From positions 186,001-250,000 of the forward strand of contig LLCB01000033.1 in the NCBI GenBank assembly GCA_001414345.1: a DNA stretch of 64,000 nucleotides, written 5' to 3'. The notes beneath the pieces are model-generated. The model did not search any database. It was not told the origin of the DNA and worked only from the letters and a program-made list of their open reading frames with translations. This document shows, in pieces, positions 47,229 to 59,649 of this stretch (positions are counted from its first letter, which is position 1; each line of letters opens with the position of its first letter). The DNA comes from Hymenoscyphus infarciens (lineage: Eukaryota; Ascomycota; Leotiomycetes; Helotiales; Helotiaceae). Both the position numbers and the translations under genes were made by a program.

Positions 47229-49350
47229 AATAGATACTTAAGAAATTAATACATAGTCTATAATAAGACTAATTTGAATTTTTAACTTTTATTAATTAAG
47301 AAATCTAGTATAATAGCTACTAAGTTTTTATAATTCTTACTCTATATTCGCTTAATAATTATTATTAGAACTTTGAAAAAGTAAGTAACCTAGTTTTTAT
47401 TAGTAATTTAGATAAGTAAAATAGGCTTTATTCTTATTTCTATAAGATTTTCAACTTCTAGACTAGTAACTACTTCTAAACTTACTCTACTTACTCTTTT
47501 AAAAGTACTACTAATATTCTTTAATAAAATTCCTAGTTATATAAAAGAGTAGAACTAGTACTATCTAGTATATAGCACTCTATATTAAAATCTGCTAAGT
47601 AGATTCTCTTAATATAGAACTCTCGTTTTAGCTCGTTTATATCTAATTTATTATAGATCGATTTTCTAAGAAATTTAATTATACTTAACTAACCTCTACT
47701 CTCTATATAATAAGTAATAATATTAGTACTAAGTATATTCTATTTCTTATAAGAACTTATATAACTAGCTAAAGTTTCTCTAAAGATAATTTAATAGAGA
47801 CTCTAAATTTAAACTCTATTCTATATTAATAATCTTTAATATAATTAGATTCTTTCTTATTATCTAGTCTATCTTTCTCTCTATAGTAGAAGTTCTCTTA
47901 GATATATTCTATAGAAGAGTATTTCTTAAGTTAGAGACTAGTAGCTCTAGTAAAACCTAGTTCTATAGTAAAATATACTTAGCTAGTAGAGAATCCTTAT
48001 ATATACTCGAATTCTATTAGATATTTTTATAGGTTATAGATAGGAATATATAGAAAAAAAACGCTAAAAAGATATATTTACTATATTCTTACTAGTTATA
48101 GCTATCTTTAGAGACTAGCCGAGAGTATTAGTTAATTAGAAGAATTATAAATAAATTATCTCTCTTACTAGTAAGTTTCTAAGCAGGTATTTCTATTTAT
48201 AAAGTTTAGTAATATTCCTATATACTATACTAGAAGTAAACTTAATATAAAGTAAAGAATAATATTTACTAGAAGAGAAGTAACTCTTAGAATAACTATC
48301 TACGTATAAATAGAGTAATTAATTCTAGCTTATATCTTATAAGATTAGTAAAAGCGTCGCGCTATTTATTCTTATAAATAGCTACGAGATAATTATTAGA
48401 TATGAATTAATAAGCGTTATTCTATTATCTAATCCTGCTGCTATATAGTAGAATAATAGTTTAGAGTATATATTCGAGTCTTATTAAAAAGCGAGTACTC
48501 TATAGCTACTCTACTATCTAGAAAGATTAGTAAGTGTTTAGAAGTTATATAGAGGAATTCTTTCTTTTAGAATATAATAGAAAGAATATAAACTCTTAAT
48601 TACGCTAATAGATTAGAAGTTTACTTAAAAACTTACTATATAAGATAATATAATATATCTAGTTTCTAGAGATTTCTCGTCTTAATAGCTTTTATACTTC
48701 TTATATTAATAAGTCGTAGTAGTAAAACCTTTCTATTTCTATTATTATAGAGCTTAGTATCGCTTATTCGTCGGTTACTTATTAATAATTTAGTATATTT
48801 CATAGTCTATAGTTAATAGGTCGCTTATACTTTATAACTTAATAATAGACTTTATTAGTTTTAAAGCTTAAAGTCTTCTTTATACTTATAGTATACTTTA
48901 GTATATAGTATATAAGAGAAGAGCTAGAACTTTAAAAAGTATATAAAGATTACTATCTATTTATCTACTACTCTAATTTATATAATAACGTTAGTATATT
49001 AAGATTAAATTAGTCTTTTATATATACTATCTCTCTACTAATACTATAAAGAAAGATTAGTATATAAAGCTATTATTACTCTTTAAATACTTACTCGTAG
49101 TATTTAAAGAATCTATTAGCCTAATATAAAAGATATCTATTAATAAAATAATTATAAGATTTAAAAGTCGCTACTAGTATATACTAAAATATAAGTAGAA
49201 ACTATTTCTAAAGAGATATTAAAAGTAGATCTTATGTTTTACTAGATATATATATATATATATAACTTTCTCTTTTATTCTTAAACTTATAAAATACTAG
49301 AACTAGACTAAAAAAAAGGTCTTATACTTATAAATAAAGTAGAATTATTA
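47229..49350. other. Unidentified AT-rich sequence
   Basis: RIP-like composition. I translated parts of both strands through stops and did not recognise a transposase or polymerase motif. It may be a decayed DNA transposon. Confidence 0.4.
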
Positions 49351-49516
49351 TGACAGTCCTAGTCACATACGTCACTCACGTGACCAGGTTAGCCCGAGGC
49401 TTTGCCGAGGCTTCGCTTAATATATATAAATAAAGCCAGAGTGCTTATACTCTTCGCTTTTCTCTTTAGTTTAGTTTTCCTTAATATTAGGTACTATTCT
49501 ATAAGCACTCTCTTTA
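49351..49516 (+). repeat. Left LTR of a small Gypsy element, little mutated
   Basis: 166 bases beginning TGACAGTCCTAG. Unlike its surroundings it keeps CpA and CpG sites (CACATACGTCACTCACGTG) and a normal G+C level at its start. It contains a TATA-like AATATATATAAATAAAG. It matches the right LTR base for base in length. Confidence 0.8.
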
Positions 49517-51336
49517 GCCGAGTACTATTTTATTATTATATTCTATTTAGAGCGTAAGAACAGTAAGATAGATACTTTAACTTATAAAGTAAACGAGATA
49601 CACTTATAAAAGAAACTTAAAGAGTAGTACTAGACCTATACACTTCTAATAAAGGAATAAGTTAATATAGAAGCACTTAAAGACCTAAGAGTCGAAATAA
49701 GCTCGATTATACTAGCTCTAGTTAATAATAACTACTTCTAAGAATTATTTACACTTTTAGAATAAATCTACTAAGTAAATAAGAATACTATAACACTTTA
49801 AGCTATATAAGCATAAACTAAAACTAATACTAATTCCTTATATATCTTAAAGAAAGGCCTTTTACTTTACTAAAACTACTTAGTAGTACTAGATATAGAT
49901 ATACTAAGAATAGACCTAATTTATAAAGCTTATAATCAAATACTTTCAACTTATTTAAAAAGAGATAAGACCTACTAGATTCTATATTTAAGATATATCT
50001 AGTAAAACATAAAAGCTAATATCGTAAAATATATATAAAACTATTATAAATATAAAAGAGTAGACGTTTCTTAAGATAAAATACTTAGCTATCTATACCT
50101 ACTTCTAATACTACTATATATATAGTAATATATAGCTATAGATTTTAAATCCTTTCTAGTTAATAAGTATAGTTATAATAACATATTTATAGTAATAGAC
50201 CACTTATCTAAGTAGTCTATTTTAATACTCTACTATAAGAATATTACTTCTAAATAGATAGTAAGGTTATATATTAAACATATTCTATAATATTATAGGA
50301 TTCTAAAAAGTATAATATTAGATAGAGGCCTTTACTTTATTACCACGTTCTAGAGAGAGTTTACTTAAATCCTAGGTATTTAGCTTCGACTCTTAACTAT
50401 AAACTATACTTAAATAGATAACTAGACTAAGATTATAAATTAATACCTTAATTAATACTTATAGCTATATATTAATTATTATTATACTAATTAGTCTAAG
50501 ATTCTTCTAATAATAGACTATATATAGTTAGTACTACCTTATAGTACTATTAGAATATCACCTTTTAAGTTATAAAAGAGATATATACTAAGAACCTCGT
50601 TTAACTAGTAAATACTAGAACTAGCTAATATAAAAGAATAGCTATTATAAGAAGAGGCTATAGTAGTTATAAAGATAATCTAAGAGGTCTTAGATATTAG
50701 CTAAGTAAATATATTAAAAGCTTAATAGAAGAAAGAATAAAACGTAAATAAATATAGATAGGACGTCGATTTTAGAGTAAGAGATATAGTCTTTATTATA
50801 ATAAAGAACTAGGTAACTTAACAACTAAGCTAAAAGCTAGACTACTAGATAGCTAGCCTTTTTAAGATCTTTAAAGAAGTAGATTCTACTTTCTAATTAT
50901 AACTACTAGCTTCTATTAAAGTTTACTCTATCTTCGCTTTTAAGAAGTTATATAAGGCTATAGATAATCTCTTACTAAGATAGGTAGTTATACTACTCTT
51001 ACTGATTATTATAAACAAAGAAGAGAAATAGAAGGTCGAAGAAATACTAGCTAGTAAGAAGAGATAGTAGTCCCTCTATTACTAAATTAAGTAGAAAGGC
51101 TATAATAAAGACCTTAATTAGTATCTAGCTTAATAACTAATATATATGCTATAACTAGTAGAGAGGTTCTATTTAGAGAAGCTAAAAATAGCTAGTTCTC
51201 TAGAAGCTCTTCTGTTATAAAAAGCAGTATATAAGGCTAGAAGAGAGGATTATAACGAGCTAGAGCTTAATACTTCTATGTTAAAAGAGGATAAAGCTGC
51301 TTAGTTATAAGAGGCTCTTTTAAAAGAGAAGTAGTA

Positions 51337-51502
51337 TAATAGTCCTAGTTATATATATTACTTATATAACTAGGTTAGCCTAAGGCTTTGCTAAAGCTTC
51401 GCTTAATATATATAAATAAAGCTAGAGTGTTTATACTCTTTGCTTTTCTCTTTAGTTTAGTTTTCCTTAATATTAGATACTATTCTATAAGCACTCTCTT
51501 TA
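51337..51502 (+). repeat. Right LTR of the small Gypsy element, heavily RIP-mutated
   Basis: Begins TAATAGTCCTAG where the left LTR has TGACAGTCCTAG. Nearly all differences from the left copy are C-to-T or G-to-A, chiefly at CpA or its complement. Confidence 0.8.
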
Positions 51503-52760
51503 TATATTTGTAGAGAGCTATTATAATTATTTTATATTTATAGTTTAGATACTTTTATATAACGCTAGCTAGTATATTCTTAATTAACTATAGCTAGCTA
51601 ATATTTCTAAAGATTCTATAGTTTATTAACTTTTAACGTCTCTTTTCTATCTCTTTTACTAATTTATAATTTATAAAAATAATTACTTCTTATTACTAAA
51701 TTAATTTAATAAGCTTTTTAAGCTTTTTATTAGTATAGTAGACATATACTATAGCTATATTACTAAACCGCTCTTTCTATATCTAATTAAGATTTATAAG
51801 AAGAAGAAGAATAATACTCTCTCTTAATTCTAGAAGTTATAGAAGAAAGTAGTTACTACGGTTTAATAAAGTAATCTTTTTACTAAATCTATTAAAGTCT
51901 TATCTTAAATATATAGCTTTTATATAGTAAAAGATTACGCTAGTATTAATACTTTCTATTATATATACTAGTAAGAAGTATAATTAGTAAAAGCGATAAT
52001 ATCTACGCTAATCTAATACTATAGTAAATAAAATCGCTTATAAGCGTTTTATCTATTATTTTACTACTACTACTCTTAAGAGTTAAAAAGATAAATAATT
52101 TAAGATCTTAATATATTATAAACTTATACTAAAACTTATCTATTCTATGATTTATTAATACTTATAAAGATTAATTGTATAAAAACTATAAAATCTAGTA
52201 GACTTAGTAAAGAATATAAGAGTTTTTATTTTATTAGCTTTTAGATATTATTATAATAAACTCTTATCTACTCTAGCTTTAGAATAGAAGTAAGTTTTAC
52301 TTAATTAGATAATAAGTAAATATTAATATTTAATTAATAGATATAAGTACTCTATTCTTAGTATATAAATACTTTTAATTATATTTTATATACTCTTTTC
52401 TTAAAGATTCCTAGTATATAAAAGAGTTTATTTAATTTTAAAAAAAAAGAGATAATTTTATAAAAGCTCGAGAGTAATACTTCTCTTACTTTTATACTTA
52501 TTCTACTACTTCTATAATATACTTATACTATTAATATAGAGTATAAAAAGATAAATAATTAGCAAAGTTACTTTTAAAAAATATATATATTAAAAAAGAA
52601 GCTAGTATAAAGTTTCTATATTAGAAGGAATTCTATAAAATAGAAGTTATTAAGAATATAAAAGAGTAAGAGAGATTAGAAAGAGAGATAGAAAGAGAGA
52701 TAGAAAAAGAGATAGAAAGAGAGATATTATAGTATAAGAGACAGATTATAGATCAGAAGC
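51503..52760. other. Unidentified AT-rich sequence with a coiled-coil-like repeat
   Basis: No transposon domain recognised. Near the right end the plus strand codes for a charged repeat (see the next entry), so this may be the tail of a decayed plus-strand gene or transposase. Confidence 0.35.
52668..52726 (+). repeat. GAGATAGAAAGA 12-base tandem repeat
   Basis: About four to five units of AGAGAGATAGAA. On the plus strand they read ERLEREIEREIEKEIEREI, a charged helix. It is purine-rich and has little RIP-type change because it has few CpA sites. Confidence 0.75.
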
Positions 52761-52769
52761 TTATAGCTA

Positions 52770-52905
52770 GGCCCGGTGAAATACGTAAAAGTAATCTCTT
52801 ATATAGTATAGTAATAAACGTCTAAAGAGAGAAGAAGAGAGTATAGAGCACTTATACTATCTATATCTATAGGTCTACTACTAGTATAGTTATATATCCT
52901 TCTTA
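52770..52905 (-). repeat. Possible LTR remnant
   Basis: On the minus strand this stretch starts TGTTATAAGAAGGATATA and ends near TACGTATTTCA, followed by CCGGGCC. It has TG...CA-type ends, a CT-rich stretch and somewhat better preserved G+C. No second copy was found in the window, so the call is weak. Confidence 0.25.
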
Positions 52906-55900
52906 TAACATACTCCTCTTAAAAAAGCGTCTTCCTCTAAAGTTATAAAAAGAGATACTAAATATAAGTTGATTTTAAGCCTTATTTAGCTTCTTATCTC
53001 TCGACTTCTCTATAGTATCTTCTAATCTATTCTTATCCTTCTCTATATTATCCTCTCCTTTGTTCTTATTCTCTAATTTATTAAAAAATCTATTATTAGA
53101 GCCTAGTACCTTAGTTATTATTATTCTATTATAGATGTTAATTCTATAGTATAGAATAGCTAATTATTACTTCTTAGCTTCTATTTTCTAAGCCTTTATT
53201 TAATCTATAGTAGTTATAATTAGTTATATAACCTTATAGTAGATACTATTTACTTAAATCTATAGGATATAGTTAGTAGTATATAAATAGTAACTGCTAT
53301 CCTAGATAACCTAAGAAGTAGTAAAAGTATTAGCTATATAAATAATAAGATCTAGTTATTTTAGAGTAATCTTTAACTTAATTAGTTTATTTATAAGTAG
53401 ATAAAAGAAAAATATAAGAGTATTTATAGTAAAATCGCTCTTAATAAGCTCTATCTTAGCGCCTTTGAGTATAGCTCTATATACCTTACTTATAAGTCTC
53501 TTTACTAGTATATTAACGAGTTCCTTTTTAGAGAATAGATATTTAATACTATATTAAATCTATAGAGCTAGGACGATTAATTATACTTTATAGTATAACT
53601 TATTTCTACTAATATTAGTTATAATATACTTATTAGAGAACTAAGTATAGTATAAGTTCTTTTAAAGAACGTCTAGCTTATCTATAAAATCAAAGTATAT
53701 AATATATAGTTTAAAAGCCTATTTACTAGAGATATCGAGTATATAAGAGACTAGAGCTTTAACTTAAGAAGAAGTAGACTTAGTAGGTAGTATAGAAAAC
53801 TTTAGCTAAAAGGACTTAATACCTAAGCTAGGTTTAGGCTTAGGATTTTCGATTTCTACTTTCTAATTCTTAATCTCTATATTCTAATTCTTAATTTCTA
53901 TATCCTAAGTCTTAATCTCTATATTCTATTTAGAGGTAGTATTAGAATCTAGTAACCTATTATCCTTCTAAGAAATAATAGCTAAAGTAGTAATAGCTAG
54001 ATTTATTTAAGAGTCTTAATTAATACTATAGAGTCTCTAGAAGATATAATTACTTAGTTTACTAAATATTTCTAAGATCTATAATTTAATTATCTTTTCT
54101 TTACTATCTAAAAGTAGCTTCTATTTCTAGCTTATAGTATAGGTCTAATTATTAATCTTAAAAGCGATCTTATTATTTAAAGCTAGTAATATAATTATTA
54201 TATTTTAAGGAATTATAAGAACTAAGTATATAACGAATTATTTAAAATTTAGCTTAACGAATCTTATAAGTAGTAATCTCTAGCTTAAATTATTAATAAT
54301 TACTTTACTCTTTATAAGTGTTATATCTATTTATATCTATAAGTATTTATATACTTTTATAGAGATAGGTAGAATTTTAGACTATAGTAGAAGCTTACTT
54401 ATTAATTCTAAGGCGTCTTAATTATTATCTACTATTATAGTTAGCTCTTTCTTATTATTAAAAGAAGGAACGTAATCGTAATTACTAAGCTATATACTAA
54501 GTATACGTTATATTACCTTTCTAGCCTTATTATAGGCTATTCTATAGCTCTCTCTAACGTAATCTTCTAAACTATAAGTAGTATATTTAACTATATTTAT
54601 ATATATTAACTTATAATAGCTAAACTTCTTATATTTTATATATTATATATATAAGTATTCTTAAAAGGTATACTTATAGTTATATCGCTTATAGCTATCT
54701 AACTTCTCTATAATAATATAATATATTAATCTATAGTACTTATATATTTAGCTAAATATATTAGTATTATTATCTTTCTTATCTTTAGTATAGAGGTATA
54801 TATTCTTTCTATAACTAATATAATTATAAAGGTTATATTTTAGAGCCTTATTATTTATATAAATAGCTTAAAGATAGCTATATTAACTATATTTACTATA
54901 GTTCTTAGTATTTACTATCTAAGTATTAGTAGTATATCTATAATCTTTTATATAATGTTATAATTAGTAGATATAACCGATATTAAGGTGTTATATTATC
55001 TATATATTATCTTAGAAAACGTTATAGCTATATAACTTTGATTTAAGAATATAGTCTAAGATAAGTACTATAAGTAAGTAAACGTATTAGGTAATTAATA
55101 CTAATATATGCTTTATATTACTATATTATTTAGAGATTTTTATACTAGCTAGAATACTAAGTATTCAAGTGTTAAATATTATACTTTAAGTAACTTTAGT
55201 AATATATAAGACATAGGCTAGGTTATTTAAACGTTTAAAGTTAATAACTATAGCTTTAACTTCTATTTTATAATAGTAGATATAAGCGGTCTTAAAGTGC
55301 TTAATCTTATACTACTTAAGCTTTTATTTAATATATTATATCTACTTATTACTAATATTAATATAGTTCTTATTAAAGATAGAAGTGCTTTTAGCTTTAA
55401 TATTAGAAGTACTATCTTATACTTATACTATAACGAATTAAGTATTAAGATTAAAAATTTCCTTATTAACCTCTTTTATTATATAATTATCTAGAAGTAA
55501 GCTATAATAGGTAGTAGCGTTGATTATTTTACTATAGTAGTATTCCTTATTAATAAATTTCTAGATAATACTATTATATATTTAGCTTTAATAGTTTAGG
55601 TATATAAGATAATACTTACTATACTTATAATACTCTAGGATAGTATTATTAAGATACTTTATACTAGGATTCTAAGCTTTCTTATCTATCTTTAAGACTA
55701 AATAATAATATATTTATTTAATATTATTATTTATAATATATATCTTAAACTTAAGACTAGTAGCTAAGGCGATTATAATAGCTAGATTTATTATACTAGC
55801 TTTATTTATACTAAATCTAAATAATTTACTTACTTATTCTTAAGCTCTTAATTATAAGATAATTACTAGTATAGTTATAATAACATCTACTTCTATAATA

Positions 55901-58900
55901 ACTTTCTATATAGCCTTATTAAGTATATCTATATAAGCTAAAAGCCTTAAGTCTAGGTTATTAGAGTTATAGAGGACTTTTTAAGTATATGTTTTAAAGG
56001 CTTAGAATTCCGCGACCTCTTTAGCTAATCTATTAATTAGATTAAAAACATACTTCTAAAAGCTAAACTTCTATATATATACTAGATATCTCTAATCTCT
56101 TACTTTCTTATTTATCTTAACCTTTTAAATAGCTTTATAAATAAGATGTTTAATAAAACTATATAATAGAGCTAATATATCTTTAATATAAGACTTAAAG
56201 TCTTTTAATATATAGTAATTAAGAAGCTTATTCTTTTCTATTAATAAACTACTAAGGTGAATAACTGTCTTCTTAATACTAAGTAATAAGAAGATCTTAT
56301 CTATTTTTTTAGTAAGATTATCTATTCTCTTATTTATAGAATATATAAGAAGAACTTAGTTCTTTATACTATTAGGATTATAATAACCTAATATAAAAAG
56401 AGTTTTTATCTAATTTATCTTATAAGATATTATATAGTCTTAGATACTAATAAATAATATATATAGCTCTTATAACTTCTTATACTTAACTTAATAGTTA
56501 GGATTAAACTTTATAATTACCTTCTAAATAAATTTATCTAAGAAAGGCTTATTATAGTACTTAGTAAAAAAGTCTATAGTTTCTTAAGGAATTAGAGAGT
56601 TAAAGTTTATAAATAGCTTTATATAGTATATAAAGGTATAGGATAGCTTATTCTTTTTTACTAATACTCTTCTATTATTAAGACTTTAAATAATATTATT
56701 TTAGAATTATATTAAAATCTTAGAGATAACTTTAATCTTATATATAAGTTCTATCTTATTAAAAGTATTTATAAAATAGGTAAGAAGTATATTAGTAATA
56801 TTTAATATTAGAATATTAAAGTAAGTAATAACTTATTTATTATTAGAGCCTTATTATAGTAGATCCTTTCTAGTATATAAGGTAATTAAGATTATACTTA
56901 GAAGAGATAGTATATTAGTAATAATTCCTATAATAGTAGCTTATCGCTCTTTTATCTACTATTCTAATAGGTTCTTTATCTTAGCCTTTTTCTTTTTATT
57001 ATCTCTAATAATTATCTTACTACTATCTATACTAAGAATCTATTCTCTAGTATTATTATTAGATTTATTCTTATTATCTAAGATATCTTTACTAAAATAA
57101 TACTTATTCTTAGTATTAAGTCTCTTATATTTAATATATAGTATAGTTTTAAGATCGAGGAATTAGACTTTAATATAATTACCTTTTTTAGGATTCTTAT
57201 AAATATAGTACTATATATTAATAGTAGTAATCTAGGCCTTATCTCTATTATAATTATATTATAATAGCTTCTTATCTAAGCTAAGAATACGAGAAATAGC
57301 TATAGTGAATTTATCTAATTACTAATCTATAGCTTCCTTAGCTATAATCTTAAACTTATTATAAATAGTATAGACTAGAAGTATATATATATACTTATAG
57401 TTATAAAATATAAGAATATAATATAGGTGTTTACTTATAACTCTTAAGAGTATCTGTTCTAGAATCTAGAATAGATTACTTATACTTAATTAGCTAGAAA
57501 TAAACATGTTTTTAATCTAGAAGTTATTAAGATTCTTTTTCTTATTAGCTTTAATTTTAGTACTAATAAGAGAAAGGTTATTATAGTAATTATTAATAAT
57601 AAATGTAAATTTAAGAATACTCTTTTTTATCTAAGTAGTTTTAACTTTATTAATAAATTATTATATTATCTAACTATAGTTTAGATTAACTATAGAAGAG
57701 ATATTAGTACTAGTAATATTAATTATATCTATTTTAATATTAATTATAACGATCTTTATACTTTCTAGCTTTCTAAAGTCTAGCTTTAAGAAGGTAGCTA
57801 GTAAGCTATATTTATTAAGGTTCTAATATATAAAGTCTTTAATAGTATAAGCTCTCTAATTAAGGTAAGTCTTAAAGTAAGTATAGTTAAAAGTGTTAAA
57901 TCTCTCTTTATAAGAGACGTTCTTATTATCTTATATTTACTTATTATTAAGAGTAAGCTCTATATTAAAGTAGATATAAGGTTCTAAATATTAGAAGTAA
58001 AGTTACTTTAAAAGAGCTAGGATACTATTGTTACTAGATAACTTAACTTAGTTAAGGAGATAGTATAGCTTATTATTTATAGTGAATATAGTTTTAAATT
58101 TAGCTTCTATCTTTATAACTTTAAGAATCTTCTATTATTCTTTAAATAGAATATGTTCTAGTTAGATAAATCTTAACTTTTTACTTTTTTATTTATTATA
58201 TATAGTAACTATTATATCCTTAGGTTTAGAATCTCTACTAGTAGCTTTAGCGTCTTAACTACTAGTAATAGTAGTAGGTCTATTACTAGTAGAGTTCTAA
58301 CTGTCTATACTAAGTAGTAGTAGTAGAGTCCTTTATATTATTACTAGTAGAGTCCTAACTACTAGTAGTAGTAGTAGGTTTCTTTATATTATTACTAGTA
58401 GAGTTCTAACTACTAGTAGTAGTAGTAGGTTCTTTTATATTATTACTAGTAGAGTCTTAATTACTAGTAGTAGTAGTAGGCTTCTTTATATTATTATTAG
58501 TAGTGTCTTAACCTCTAATAGTAATAAAGAGTGCCTTTAATATATAGCTAGCCTCGATAATAGCTTCTTTATTAGACTAGATCGTAGTAGCGAACCTATT
58601 AGTAGCTAGAGTAAATTCGTATTTACTATTATTAAGTTTATAAACTAGTAGAGAGATAATAGTATCTAACTTATTACGCTTAGTTATTATAGTAACTATG
58701 TTACTAATAGCGTTATAAGTATTAGCTTTACTATTAATTAAGGTACTAGTTATAGTACTTATTATAATTTATTATTCTAGGAATAATAATATATTACTAA
58801 GAGTAAGAATATTATTATTACTAATTATAAAGGTTTTAACTTTACTTTTAGAGTTATTATTAAGACTAAGCACGTTAGAGAGTATATCTTTAAGAAGTTA

Positions 58901-59300
58901 GTAGTTACTTATTATAGTAGAGTAAGCTATGAAGTCAATCTTATAATAGACCTAGTTTAAATTACTTATAAAGATTTACTTAGTAAAGCGATTATCTATT
59001 ATATTAATAATAGAAGGTTAATCTAAGAGGTTTATAATTAAGGTAATTAAGATTCTTAGATTAATAGATTAAAAGGAATATAATATAAAAGAGTTATATA
59101 TATTTATATTATTAAGTTAAATTCGTTATAGTATAGAGTTAATAAGAGAATAAATTCCTTAGTAGAGTATAATAATATTAAGGCTAAAAATCAGGTACTA
59201 ACTAATTAGTATTATATAAATTTAATATTACTACTAGGTAGTAAAGGTAAATTTCTAATAAATAATTAAAATTAATATAATATATAAAATTTAAGTAATT
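52906..59300 (-). pseudogene. Long unidentified minus-strand coding relic
   Basis: Read on the minus strand, several parts keep protein-like composition with stops mainly at Gln/Trp-type codons, for example near 56,100-56,400 (NKRIDNLTKKIDKIFLLLS, VIHLSSLLIEKNKLLNYY) and near 55,200-55,500 (TSNIKAKSTSIFNKNYINIS). A Ser/Thr-rich repeat at 58,310-58,510 fits the same strand. I did not find reverse transcriptase, integrase, transposase or helicase motifs. Whether it is one gene or several fragments is unclear. Confidence 0.3.
58262..58515. repeat. About 59-base tandem repeat, four units
   Basis: Units contain TATTATTACTAGTAGAGT, TAACTACTAGTAGTAGTAG and a GGTTTCTTTA-type end. Units differ by few bases. 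On the minus strand they code for a Ser/Thr/Asn-rich repeat (NNIKxPTTTTSS). Confidence 0.75.
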
Positions 59301-59483
59301 ATAGCTTATAAGAATAAATAAATAAACGAGAGAGTATCTGCTTCTTTAAGAAAGACTTATAAGCCTTTTACTAGGAATAGTTATAAGTACTATAGATATA
59401 GATATCTATAGATCTTACTAGTTTACTCTTCTTAAGAGATATAACTAGTACTAAAACGTAGTTTAACGTCTTTTTAGACGTTG

Positions 59484-59592
59484 CCTTATTATAAGAAGGC
59501 TTTACTCTATTATAAGAAGGCTTTTACTCTAATATAAGAAGGCTTTATCTTATTATAAGAAGGCTTTACTCTATTATAAGAAGACTTTAGAC
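59484..59592. repeat. About 21-base tandem repeat around TTATAAGAAGGC
   Basis: Five units of CTxTATTATAAGAAGGCTTTA, slightly varied in length, read directly. It lies just outside the C-terminal end of the minus-strand Gypsy pol. Confidence 0.8.
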
Positions 59593-59649
59593 TTAGAGCG
59601 TATATTCTTCTTTTCTTTCTTTTTATAAGCTAATATAACCGATTTAGCT

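Larger units (their letters stand above)
49351..51502 (+). mobile_element. Internally deleted Ty3/Gypsy element with two LTRs
   Basis: LTRs of 166 bases enclose only 1.8 kb. The interior reads as a Gypsy integrase core at about 50,180-50,430: VIDHLSK, then SIILDRGLYFITTF for SDRGxQFxSxFW, then LGIxLRLLT before a TDxQTE-like site. A chromodomain-like KGYNKDLNxYLA follows at about 51,090. Protease, RT and RNase H are missing. A purine-rich AAAAGAGAAGTAG lies just before the right LTR. It is a defective, RIP-hit element. Confidence 0.75.

Noticed and set aside
55297..55494. 65-codon plus-strand frame in the AT-rich block
   Set aside because: Ile/Leu/Asn-rich composition expected from AT-rich DNA; the opposite strand looks more protein-like.
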